DNA of 8,157 bases from Candidatus Atribacter hydrocarboniphilus (lineage in GTDB: Bacteria; Atribacterota; Atribacteria; Atribacterales; Atribacteraceae): assembly GCA_003542295.1 (NCBI GenBank), contig DPKX01000037.1, positions 1-8,157 on the forward strand, given 5' to 3'. Position numbers and translations under genes: made by a program. Below are positions 1-6,298 of the stretch, in pieces. Within the stretch, counting starts at the first letter, position 1. Each line of letters opens with the position of its first letter. Under the pieces are notes generated by a model, which searched no databases, was not told the origin of the DNA, and was given only the letters and a program-made list of their open reading frames with translations.

Positions 1-17
1 ATGGATCAATGATCCAT
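1..17. repeat. Short perfect inverted repeat at the ureohydrolase stop codon
   Basis: ATGGATC and GATCCAT are separated by AAT and overlap the last codons and the stop of the leftward ureohydrolase gene. The arms are only 7 bp, no T-tract is visible because the window ends here, and the repeat may be accidental. It could be the start of a transcription terminator lying outside the window. Confidence 0.3.
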
Positions 18-947
18 TATTGCTCCTAAGAAATCCAAGGTAATTCGAGCTGCTAACTGAGAAGTTATTTCTCCAGAATCATATAATGGATTGACTTCAA
101 CCAGATCAAAGCCAAGGATTCGACCCTTGGTTGGTAAGGCTGTAAGAAGCTGCTTTACTTGGAAATAGCTTAATCCCCCCGGTTCGGGCGTTCCGGTACC
201 GGGTGCAATTGAAGGGTCAAATACATCGATATCGATAGTGACGTAAATATTTTTTGATTGGGGAATTTCTCCAATGACCCAATTCAAATCTTTTTCAAAA
301 ACCTGTTGAGTAGTGATGATTTTTGTGCCGAATTTTTTTGCTTCCAAGAAAGTGTTTTTATCATTGAGCAAACCTCGAATACCGATCTGGGTAATTTGAC
401 CAATATTCCCTAATTCTGAAATTCTCTTGATTGGATTACCATGGGAATAAATCATCCCTAGCCCACCAGTATCATTGGCAAAATCAAGATGGGTATCAAA
501 TTGAATTATATCCAATTTTTCATTCGAAAATGCTTTGACGATTGGATAGCTTATGGAATGATCGCCACCAAAAATTACCGGTAAAACATGAGCATCAATT
601 ATCTCTTTTGTTATTTTCTCTATTGATTGAATGTTCAATTCAGTCATGGTAGGGAATATTGGTATATCACCGTAATCAATTGCTCTCATCCCATCGAGGA
701 TGAACCGTCCCAATTCGACATCAAAAATCCCTTCCCCATCATGAAATTCAGCTCCATACATCTGTGATGCCAAACGAATCGAACGAGGACCAAAACGAGT
801 TCCTGCTCGATTGGTAGTGGCTTGATCTAAGGGAACTCCTACCATGGCAACATTCACATTATGTAACTCTTTTGAGTGAGGAAATTTAAAAAAAGTTGGT
901 ATGTCACTATAGGAAAAATGGCTTCTTTCAATTTTTTCGAGGTTCAC
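6..947 (-). CDS. Agmatinase/arginase-family ureohydrolase
   Basis: A manganese-dependent ureohydrolase, probably cytosolic, that removes urea from a guanidino compound. Agmatine to putrescine is the commonest activity in this branch, but guanidinobutyrate or another guanidino acid is possible. With the start chosen here it has 313 residues, normal for the family. All six expected metal ligands are present: H130 in GGDHS, D151/H153/D155 in DTHLD, and D239/D241 in the TIDIDVFDP block. The APGTGTPEPGG loop and the LVEVNP segment near the C-terminus are also family hallmarks. The GTG start is chosen because AGAAGGTG lies 5 bases upstream; a longer frame from a TTG at 1025 would add 26 basic residues without a comparable site. 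It follows agaS on the same strand after 103 bases, so co-transcription is plausible. Family assignment is secure; the exact substrate cannot be read from sequence. Confidence 0.9.
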   Translation of the reverse strand: MNLEKIERSHFSYSDIPTFFKFPHSKELHNVNVAMVGVPLDQATTNRAGTRFGPRSIRLASQMYGAEFHDGEGIFDVELGRFILDGMRAIDYGDIPIFPTMTELNIQSIEKITKEIIDAHVLPVIFGGDHSISYPIVKAFSNEKLDIIQFDTHLDFANDTGGLGMIYSHGNPIKRISELGNIGQITQIGIRGLLNDKNTFLEAKKFGTKIITTQQVFEKDLNWVIGEIPQSKNIYVTIDIDVFDPSIAPGTGTPEPGGLSYFQVKQLLTALPTKGRILGFDLVEVNPLYDSGEITSQLAARITLDFLGAIMDH

Positions 948-952
948 GACAG

Positions 953-960
953 CACCTTCT
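953..960 (-). promoter_or_regulatory. Ribosome-binding site deciding the ureohydrolase start
   Basis: On the minus strand AGAAGGTG matches the consensus AGGAGGTG at 7 of 8 bases and lies 5 bases from the GTG at 947. It supports the 313-residue protein over the upstream TTG start. Confidence 0.65.
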
Positions 961-1050
961 CGCTTTTTTTGCCTTATCTTTTTCTGAGAACAAACTCTAA
1001 TGATTTTTAAAACTTCGAGTACCAATTATTATTATTTATTGACTATCTGC

Positions 1051-2274
1051 TCATCCTCTGATTTCTTGAAATATCCCTTTTTCTTTAAATATTTTTGGAT
1101 CGTAAACCTTCACTCCTTGAACCACTCGATGAATAACTCCGGTCTTGCTCGGTGAATCGGGTTTGAAACCGAGGTGAAGGGATTTAAATAAACCCAATAA
1201 CTGCCCAATCATGACATAGACTGGTGGCGTAAGGGCATCGGGAAGCATCGACTGGGAGTTGAGATTGATCTCAATGACTTCATCTCCAAAACGACCGACC
1301 TCGTAGTCGATGGCCTGACCAACCAGAATGGTCATTTTTCCCAGCTCCTGCTGCCGGATTTCCTTCAAGAGTTCCAGTTCATAGCGGCGAACATAGGGGT
1401 CAAAAGAAAGAAAGGCAACAACCAGAGTTTGTTTATTGATCACCGCTTTTGGTCCATGGCGCACATCAAGGAAGGTGTTGTACCCACACATAATCTGTCC
1501 ACTGGTGAGTTCCTGGAGCTTGAGGTGGGATTCAATAGCTGTCCCAAAGTGACTGCCACTTCCCAAAAAGACCGCTCTTTGAAAGTCGCTTTCAGCGATT
1601 CTCTTGACCACTCCTGGTGTCATTGCAAGGAGCTGTTTTCCAGCCGCCACCAGTTGGGGGAGCTTTTGGGTGTATTCATCAGGGGAATGGATCTGGGAAC
1701 AGGCTTGACCGGCAATCACCATATTGCTAAACGAAGCCGTCATGGCTAATCCCCGGTCATTAGTTGCCTTATCAAGATCAATCACCAGACTGTTGGGATC
1801 GTGCCGTGCTCTTCGGGCTAAACCACCCTCTTTATTGCAGGTAATCACCAGATGACGAATGGAATCGGAGAATTGATTAGCAATCTCATAGGCACCACAA
1901 CTTTCCGGACTGTCCCCTGAACGGGCAAAAGAGATCATCAGCGGATTGGTGTGGGCAAAGTACTCCTCAGGATGGGTGACTAGCTTGCCGGTTGAAACCA
2001 CTTGAACCGGAATTGGAAAACTCTGACGAAATAACCCTTGTAAACAATATCCGACAAATTCTGAAGTACCAGCACCGGCTAAATAAATAATACTCCTTTT
2101 CTTATCTAATTGAGAGCTAAAAAGCTCAACCAACTTGTGACGGTATTGAAAGACTCTTTCCACACTTGATGTCCAAAGATCAACCTGACCATGAATCTCC
2201 TGGGGCGTGTACTGGATACCCAGAGCTTCTTTTTGAGCGTCATCGAGGGAAATGAATGCGGATAAAGGGTTCAT
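1051..2274 (-). CDS. agaS: AgaS-like SIS-domain sugar-phosphate isomerase/deaminase
   Basis: A double-SIS-domain enzyme of the AgaS family, which acts on amino-sugar phosphates such as galactosamine-6-phosphate or glucosamine-6-phosphate, converting them to a ketose phosphate with loss of ammonia. The 407 residues compare with about 384 in the E. coli protein. The first SIS domain shows LAGAGTSEFVG (near residues 65-75) and R118-SGDSPES, the phosphosugar-binding loop. The conserved NDRGLAMT stretch follows. The second SIS domain has GSGSHFG at 238-244 and RHGPK at 272-276. The C-terminal end, with SLHLGFKPDSPS and VIHRVVQGV, matches the E. coli family pattern closely. An AAGGAGG site 7 bases before the ATG fixes the start. 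No amino-sugar transporter, NagA or aldolase partner is in the window. Several hand-counted 60-base lines in its middle run about 47-52% G+C, above most sampled lines of neighbouring genes. Confidence 0.92.
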   Translation of the reverse strand: MNPLSAFISLDDAQKEALGIQYTPQEIHGQVDLWTSSVERVFQYRHKLVELFSSQLDKKRSIIYLAGAGTSEFVGYCLQGLFRQSFPIPVQVVSTGKLVTHPEEYFAHTNPLMISFARSGDSPESCGAYEIANQFSDSIRHLVITCNKEGGLARRARHDPNSLVIDLDKATNDRGLAMTASFSNMVIAGQACSQIHSPDEYTQKLPQLVAAGKQLLAMTPGVVKRIAESDFQRAVFLGSGSHFGTAIESHLKLQELTSGQIMCGYNTFLDVRHGPKAVINKQTLVVAFLSFDPYVRRYELELLKEIRQQELGKMTILVGQAIDYEVGRFGDEVIEINLNSQSMLPDALTPPVYVMIGQLLGLFKSLHLGFKPDSPSKTGVIHRVVQGVKVYDPKIFKEKGIFQEIRG

Positions 2275-2340
2275 TTTTTTGCCTCCTTTTGCCCTTAATT
2301 GTTCTCTTTGCTCACCAATAATTTATTGTAAACCATGCTA

Positions 2341-2369
2341 ATTATATTTCAAAATGGTGCCTTTTAATA
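2341..2369 (-). promoter_or_regulatory. Candidate agaS promoter
   Basis: The minus strand has a perfect TATAAT (2346-2341) about 65 bases upstream of the agaS start. The -35 region 16-17 bases further upstream is poor (ATTAAA or TATTAA). In such an AT-rich gap a single good box can arise by chance. Confidence 0.3.
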
Positions 2370-2486
2370 TTGAAGAATAAACCTTTCTGCTGACTTCATA
2401 GATATTGCTTATTTTCTTAAACAACAATATGAAGTGCCAATTCCATGAATTCCTTTTGTTCATATATTAGACTTAAATTCGAAAAC

Positions 2487-2515
2487 TTGTAGAATTAATA
2501 GTTCAAGGGTACAAT
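2487..2515 (+). promoter_or_regulatory. Candidate promoter of the MscS-family gene
   Basis: TTGTAG (2487-2492) and TACAAT (2510-2515) are separated by 17 bases, the optimal sigma-70 spacing. Transcription would start near 2522, leaving a leader of about 20-40 bases before the gene. The -35 box matches at three of six positions and the -10 at five of six. Confidence 0.45.
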
Positions 2516-2544
2516 AACAGAACAAAACCTACCATATAAGATAA

Positions 2545-4863
2545 ATGGATTTGACCTATATGAAAAAACTACTTTTCTTAATAATATTAATTTCTTTGTT
2601 TTGTTTTTTCAAAGCAAATGATGCAAATGGAACCCAAATTTTTACTGCTCCGAACCCAACCATTGCGACCAGTGATACACCACAGGAAGAAACCATAGAA
2701 AGTCTTCAAAAGAAAATAGATGATGTAATTCTTCAGATCAATCTTTCAGCCCGTTCAGAGCAAATTGAAACTACACAAAAATACGGTATAGCCCTAGAAG
2801 AACTCCAAACCAAAACTAATAAATTAAGAGATCTCCAAATTACTTATCAGCAGCATAAAACTGCCTTGGAAAAAAATAAAACCCTCCTTCATGAAATTCA
2901 AGCTTTAAAGGAAAAAAAAATTAATGACCCGTCTTTGGAAATATCACAGAAACCTCCCTTCAATTTAACCTTTTATGATCAATATCTTGATCAAATAAAT
3001 GATATTCAACAACAAATAGAGTCAATCAATTTTCTAAAAAATATCGCCAGCAACAATCTCGTTCAAGCAAAAAGTAGTTTAGAAGAAAGTCAAAAAGTCA
3101 TCAGAAATCTTCGTGACTCAATTCAAACTACTGGAGCTTTATCTACATCTCCACAACCGAGTATAAATTGGTCGCTTGAAAACGCCCTTTTAAATGAACA
3201 ACTTTCCCAGGCTATATACAATCATCAAAAAGCTCAACTGAGTAATATAGAGCTTGAATTAGAATTGAATCAACTTAAGAAAGCCTCTGTGGAAAGCATT
3301 ATCACCTGGATAAAGAGTGACCTTCAATTTGATCAATCTGACCTAAATCGACATATTGAAGATTTAGAAAATCATTCTTTAATATTTCAGGAAAAAATTG
3401 AAAAAATAAGAGCACAACAGCTTGCTAATGATAGGAGCTACCTTAATATCCAAAACCAGATTGGGGAAACAACTCATGAGGAAGAACTTATGGTATTAAA
3501 TTCTCAATTGCGAGAACTTGAAGCCTGGAGAGATTATAATCAAAAAACTTTGGAAATGTTAGAAGGAAAACTTTTTTATTCAAACCAGTTAGAGCAAGCA
3601 TGGATTACCCGATATTCTCTTTTAAAAGAAGAAAAAGATCCTATTGATCTTCGAAAAAAAAGAGATGAAGCTTCCATTCTGATTAAAAACATGGAAACCT
3701 TGATTACCAGACAGCAGCAAATCCAAGAAAATACCCAAAATCGGATCATAGCGCTCCAGAAAGAATTAAGCAACCAAAATCAAGAACTTTCTTCTCAAAT
3801 AAAAGAACAAGTCACATCAAGGCTTCGTGCTCGAGAAGAATTGATGAGCGAAAACCTTGAATATCTCTCTTTTTTAATGTCGACTCAGCAGATTTTTAAA
3901 CGTTTAGTAGAAGAAATCAACTCAGCAATAAGCAGTATTCAGATCACTCAAAGAGTCACTTCCTTTTGGAAAGATCGGCTTCATTCTTTTTGGAATATTG
4001 AATTATATGTGATTGAAGACAATCCAGTTACAGTGCGTAAAGTTATCCTAGCAATATTAATAGTGGTTATTGGACTATTACTTATCAAATTTTTCACCCG
4101 ATCTCTCCAACAAAAGATTGCCCAACGATTCGATATAGAAATGAACACGGCTGGTGCTATCAAACGAATGGTTAGTTATTTCTTTATGTTAATGATTGTT
4201 CTCTTTGCCCTTCGTACCGTTAATATTCCGCTCACCGCTTTTGCTTTTTTAGGTGGTGCTTTGGCTGTAGCTATTGGGTTTGGATCTCAAAATATTTTTA
4301 GCAACTTTTTGGGTGGTTTCGTTATTGTTTTTCAAAAACCAATTAAAGAAAATGACATTGTAGAAATTGAAGGGAAAACTGCCTCGGTGCAAGAAATTGG
4401 ATCCCGCTTTACTCGTTTAAAAACTTTTGATAATATCGACATTTTAGTACCGAACAACTATTTTATGAATAACATTATCGTCAATTGGACAAATATCGAT
4501 AAAACTATTCGGGGAAAAATCACCGTTGGGGTAAGTTATTCCTCTCCAGTTCGCACCGTTGAAGCACTTCTTTATCAAGCTATGAAAGAAAATTTGAAAA
4601 TTCTCACCAAACCAGCCCCTTTTGTCCTTTTCAGTGATTTCGGTGATAGTGCGCTTATCTTTAATGCTTTTTTCTGGGTAGACATGAATTATGGGTTTAA
4701 AGGAGCAGTAGAAAGTGAACTAAGATTTCGAATCTTTGAACTCTTTCAAGCCAATAACATTGAAATTGCCTATCCTCAAAAGGATATCCATATCGATTCT
4801 TTAAGCCCAATAGAACTCAAAATATTTGAACCAGAAAAACGCGAAGAAAACCAAGAAAGCTAG
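2545..4863 (+). CDS. MscS-family mechanosensitive channel with long extracytoplasmic coiled coil
   Basis: A large small-conductance mechanosensitive channel homologue of 772 residues; minimal MscS has about 290 and MscK about 1120. Residues 6-28 form a Lys-Lys plus hydrophobic stretch resembling a signal peptide. Residues about 45-480 are a Gln/Glu/Lys/Leu-rich helical region with heptad-like patterns, expected outside the cytoplasmic membrane. Membrane spans follow at about 497-517 and 540-558. Next comes the pore-lining TM3 region, 563-597, with A574-VAIGFGSQNIFSNFLGG, the small-residue helix and glycine hinge typical of MscS. The beta domain begins at KPIKENDIVEI, and the C-terminal alpha/beta domain runs to about 755. 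Its probable role is to release solutes on hypo-osmotic shock, with the long N-terminal domain sensing or tethering. No clear ribosome-binding site marks the start. ATG 2560, five codons on, gives a more typical signal-peptide N-terminus (MKKLLFLIILISL) and is a real alternative. Confidence 0.9.
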   Translation: MDLTYMKKLLFLIILISLFCFFKANDANGTQIFTAPNPTIATSDTPQEETIESLQKKIDDVILQINLSARSEQIETTQKYGIALEELQTKTNKLRDLQITYQQHKTALEKNKTLLHEIQALKEKKINDPSLEISQKPPFNLTFYDQYLDQINDIQQQIESINFLKNIASNNLVQAKSSLEESQKVIRNLRDSIQTTGALSTSPQPSINWSLENALLNEQLSQAIYNHQKAQLSNIELELELNQLKKASVESIITWIKSDLQFDQSDLNRHIEDLENHSLIFQEKIEKIRAQQLANDRSYLNIQNQIGETTHEEELMVLNSQLRELEAWRDYNQKTLEMLEGKLFYSNQLEQAWITRYSLLKEEKDPIDLRKKRDEASILIKNMETLITRQQQIQENTQNRIIALQKELSNQNQELSSQIKEQVTSRLRAREELMSENLEYLSFLMSTQQIFKRLVEEINSAISSIQITQRVTSFWKDRLHSFWNIELYVIEDNPVTVRKVILAILIVVIGLLLIKFFTRSLQQKIAQRFDIEMNTAGAIKRMVSYFFMLMIVLFALRTVNIPLTAFAFLGGALAVAIGFGSQNIFSNFLGGFVIVFQKPIKENDIVEIEGKTASVQEIGSRFTRLKTFDNIDILVPNNYFMNNIIVNWTNIDKTIRGKITVGVSYSSPVRTVEALLYQAMKENLKILTKPAPFVLFSDFGDSALIFNAFFWVDMNYGFKGAVESELRFRIFELFQANNIEIAYPQKDIHIDSLSPIELKIFEPEKREENQES

Positions 4864-5289
4864 TTAGTTTACAAACTTCGAGAGAACTTCCATTTGTTGG
4901 TGAATTTCCGAACAAATTTTTCGGACAGCTTCGATGCATTTTTTAATGATTTCTTCAGAATTTTTTAAAATATAAGTTTGTACAGCAATATCGCTTGAAC
5001 ATTGAGTTTCTTTAACAATTTGGGCGATATCCTTGTCATCGCTTCGAAAAGAATAAGAACAAGAATAAACCCCACGACTATCCTGGTTAATAGAAAAAGT
5101 AATATTATTATATTCAAAGGTAAAATTTCTCTCTCCAACCGAAGCTATCTTGGCTAAAGCCATAATAAATCTTTTGGTTTCTGTGATGATTTTTTCAATA
5201 ACCGAATTATATGCACCGTTTAAATCTTTTAAGGTTAATACTTCATTCCTGAGTTCAACAATATATTTTGAGTATCCAACACTACTCAT
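4864..5289 (-). CDS. Hypothetical protein, mixed helical/beta, 141 residues
   Basis: I do not recognise this protein. It begins MSSVGYSKYIVELRNEV. It has a helical N-terminal half rich in charged heptads (about 5-50) and a middle with alternating polar/hydrophobic beta-like segments (FTFEYNNITFSINQ and VYSCSYSFRSDD). A second long helix ends in HQQMEVLSKFVN. There is no signal peptide, membrane span or zinc-type cysteine cluster; three cysteines are scattered. The layout resembles a small cytosolic structural or adaptor protein. The start at 5289 is set by GGAGGTG five bases upstream; an in-frame ATG 12 codons earlier lies before that site and is unlikely. The gene converges on the MscS-family gene with no intergenic base, so no separate terminator fits between them. 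The strong ribosome-binding site and normal codon use argue for a real gene. Confidence 0.7.
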   Translation of the reverse strand: MSSVGYSKYIVELRNEVLTLKDLNGAYNSVIEKIITETKRFIMALAKIASVGERNFTFEYNNITFSINQDSRGVYSCSYSFRSDDKDIAQIVKETQCSSDIAVQTYILKNSEEIIKKCIEAVRKICSEIHQQMEVLSKFVN

Positions 5290-5294
5290 TTTTT

Positions 5295-5301
5295 CACCTC
5301 C
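5295..5301 (-). promoter_or_regulatory. Ribosome-binding site deciding the start of the 141-residue protein
   Basis: A perfect GGAGGTG on the minus strand lies five bases (all A) from the ATG at 5289. It sits inside the longer possible frame that begins at 5325, so it rules against that upstream start. Confidence 0.75.
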
Positions 5302-5314
5302 AAATTTTATTTTA

Positions 5315-5327
5315 TCATGATTCATGA
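5315..5327. promoter_or_regulatory. Paired TCATGA palindromes upstream of the 141-residue gene
   Basis: Two TCATGA hexamers, each self-complementary, are separated by one T, making a 13-base symmetrical site about 25 bases upstream of the gene start. It could be a small operator, but six-base palindromes are common by chance and no promoter could be confidently placed around it. Confidence 0.2.
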
Positions 5328-5599
5328 ACTTCTAAAAATCCAAGAATTGTCCTTAATGTCCTTTTAGAGCATAAAGTTGCTAGCTAAATCCTTTTTATGC
5401 TGACCTCTCTCTTTGGCTAAAAGGAGATGAAATCAGAAAGCCTTCCCTGCCTTTCACCTTTTCCTTCTCAGCCTTTTTTGCACCCGATTTATAGAGCGAC
5501 CTGCCATGGCGAGTCGTATCTTGGGTTTTCATCCTCATTTGATACAGCAAAAGTGGAATAAAGGTCAATCCTACAAATACCAGCTACGCAAAAGCAGTT
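5328..5599. other. Gene-poor stretch with repeat-like sequence
   Basis: No intact gene is visible here. The stretch has a 7-bp inverted repeat (GCATAAA at 5369-5375, TTTATGC at 5394-5400). The segment 5400-5545 is richer in G/C than its surroundings and has the look of a dispersed intergenic repeat. A rightward 44-codon frame starting at the ATG of AAGGAGATG near 5426 has a fair ribosome-binding site, but its peptide is low-complexity and it runs through the repeat-like part, so I do not call it a gene. Confidence 0.4.
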
Positions 5600-5619
5600 T
5601 TGACCAAATGACCAAAAAC
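5395..5619 (-). pseudogene. Possible remnant of a membrane-protein C-terminus
   Basis: On the minus strand one frame reads VFGHLVKTAFA, an in-frame TAG at 5586-5584, then LVFVGLTFIPLLLY followed by QMRMKTQD and a basic tail ending at a TAA at 5397-5395. The hydrophobic stretch resembles the last membrane span and cytoplasmic tail of a transporter. If real, it would be the end of a gene divergent from tetR, the usual place for a TetR-controlled exporter, with most of the gene deleted. The alternative is chance hydrophobicity in a non-coding repeat. The basic tail overlaps the repeat-like segment. Confidence 0.2.
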
Positions 5620-5628
5620 TGTTACAAT
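5600..5628 (+). promoter_or_regulatory. tetR promoter
   Basis: TTGACC (5600-5605) and TACAAT (5623-5628) are separated by exactly 17 bases, each one base from the sigma-70 consensus. Transcription would begin near 5635, inside the adjoining palindrome, and the tetR ATG follows at 5670. A repressor bound to the palindrome would cover the -10 box and the start site. Confidence 0.7.
5601..5616 (+). repeat. Tandem 8-bp direct repeat in the promoter
   Basis: TGACCAAA occurs twice head to tail, beginning inside the -35 box and extending into the spacer. It may be a second protein-binding site or a small duplication; the sequence alone cannot decide. Confidence 0.5.
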
Positions 5629-5657
5629 CTATACCGTCTAGACGGTATAGATTGTAA
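5622..5657. promoter_or_regulatory. TetR-type operator, perfect 36-bp palindrome
   Basis: The left arm TTACAATCTATACCGTCT is followed directly by its exact reverse complement, giving 18-bp arms with no spacer and no mismatch. The centre ACCGTCTAGACGGT is typical of operators for TetR-family dimers. The site includes the -10 box of the promoter reading into tetR and ends 12 bases before the tetR start codon, which fits autoregulation. As RNA it would also form a hairpin, but it lacks a following T-tract, so an operator is the better reading. Confidence 0.8.
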
Positions 5658-5843
5658 AGGAAATCAGATATGAATTCAGAAATTAATTTGAGGGATAAAA
5701 TTTTACAAGCAGCTTACAAACTCATTGAAGAACAAGTATGACACACTTTACCTTAGAAAACATTGCCCAGCGTGCAAACGTAAGTAAGGGTGGACTTTTA
5801 TATCACTTTCCATCCAAAGAGATTCTGGTCCAAGCTATGATAG

Positions 5844-5887
5844 AAATCTTTTCTTAAAGAACTTTTTAGTTCTTTAAGAAAAGATTT
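5844..5887. repeat. Perfect 20-bp inverted repeat inside tetR
   Basis: AAATCTTTTCTTAAAGAACT is followed by a TTTT loop and then its exact reverse complement, with TTT after it. It lies in the coding sequence just past the DNA-binding domain and contains the second frameshift. The RNA would form a long AT-rich hairpin followed by U residues, so it could slow or end transcription of tetR and the gene downstream. Stem G+C is low, so I would not call it a strong terminator. Confidence 0.85.
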
Positions 5888-6164
5888 TTTATTGAGTAGT
5901 CAAGAAAATGATAGAACTATTCAATCAATTAATTGGTTAAAAAACTATATCAATATCTATTTTAAAAAAAAATTTACTTAAATCAATACAAATATGCTAT
6001 ATTGGCAGCCTTAACAATGGATCCAAAATTCTTACTTCCGGTTCTGAAGTTTATCAATGAGTCCCAAGAAGAGATGCTATCTTTGGATTTTTCAACTTTA
6101 GCTACCATTATCCGTTTAACCTGTGAAGGGTTATGGCTTTCCGAGTTATTTGGATTCCAGATGG

Positions 6165-6192
6165 TTGACGATAAAACTCGAGTAAATATAAA
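6165..6192 (+). promoter_or_regulatory. Candidate internal promoter for the radical SAM gene
   Basis: TTGACG (6165-6170) and TATAAA (6187-6192) are separated by 16 bases, each one base from consensus. Transcription would start near 6199, about 100 bases before the radical SAM ATG. It lies within the last quarter of the tetR remnant, so it may be fortuitous. Confidence 0.4.
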
Positions 6193-6298
6193 ACAAAAAC
6201 TTTTCGATTTACTTAATGACTTTGAACTTCATTCAAAATCACCTGAGTCTATCCATTAAAACATATGAAATAATAAGCATATAAAAGGGAGATATAGT

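Larger units (their letters stand above)
5670..6259 (+). pseudogene. TetR-family regulator broken by three frameshifts
   Basis: Pieces of a TetR repressor lie in order but in alternating frames. They are: MNSEINLRDKILQAAYKLIEEQ (5670-5738); the helix-turn-helix part LENIAQRANVSKGGLLYHFP, continuing to AMIEIF (5738-5851); KELFSSLRKDFLLSSQEND through to a run of lysines (5850-5972); and NQYKYAILAALTMDPKFLLP to the end at 6259. Joining them needs one base added near 5736 (GG to G), one removed in the T run 5849-5852, and one added in or just after the nine-A run 5964-5972. The repaired protein would have 196 residues, normal for TetR. The C-terminal RLTCEGLWLSELFGF resembles ligand-domain ends of the family. 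AAAGGA precedes the ATG. As the sequence stands, the longest pieces lack either the DNA-binding or the ligand-binding domain. Sequencing error is the alternative, but long homopolymers in the intact neighbour genes are in frame. Confidence 0.85.

Noticed and set aside
948..1025. N-terminal extension of the ureohydrolase from a TTG at 1025
   Set aside because: The extension is lysine/arginine-rich and unlike the family N-terminus, while a good ribosome-binding site lies just before the GTG at 947.
1429..1749. A 106-codon open frame on the plus strand within agaS
   Set aside because: It is antisense to a well-supported AgaS gene with family motifs along its whole length; no ribosome-binding site and no recognisable protein features.
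2427..2465. ATATGAA...TTCATAT inverted repeat in the gap before the MscS-family gene
   Set aside because: Seven-base AT-rich arms with a 25-base loop are expected by chance in such sequence; no regulator or terminator context supports it.
3576..4163. Two short minus-strand frames inside the MscS-family gene
   Set aside because: They overlap a continuous coding sequence with clear family motifs and show only composition shadows.
5426..5560. A 44-codon plus-strand frame with a fair ribosome-binding site
   Set aside because: The peptide is Ser/Pro-rich without domain features and runs through repeat-like sequence on the strand opposite to the possible transporter remnant.
6002..6259. A separate 85-residue protein starting at a TTG
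   Set aside because: It is the C-terminal quarter of the broken tetR gene; upstream residues continue in the same frame (QYKYAI) and there is no ribosome-binding site at the TTG.
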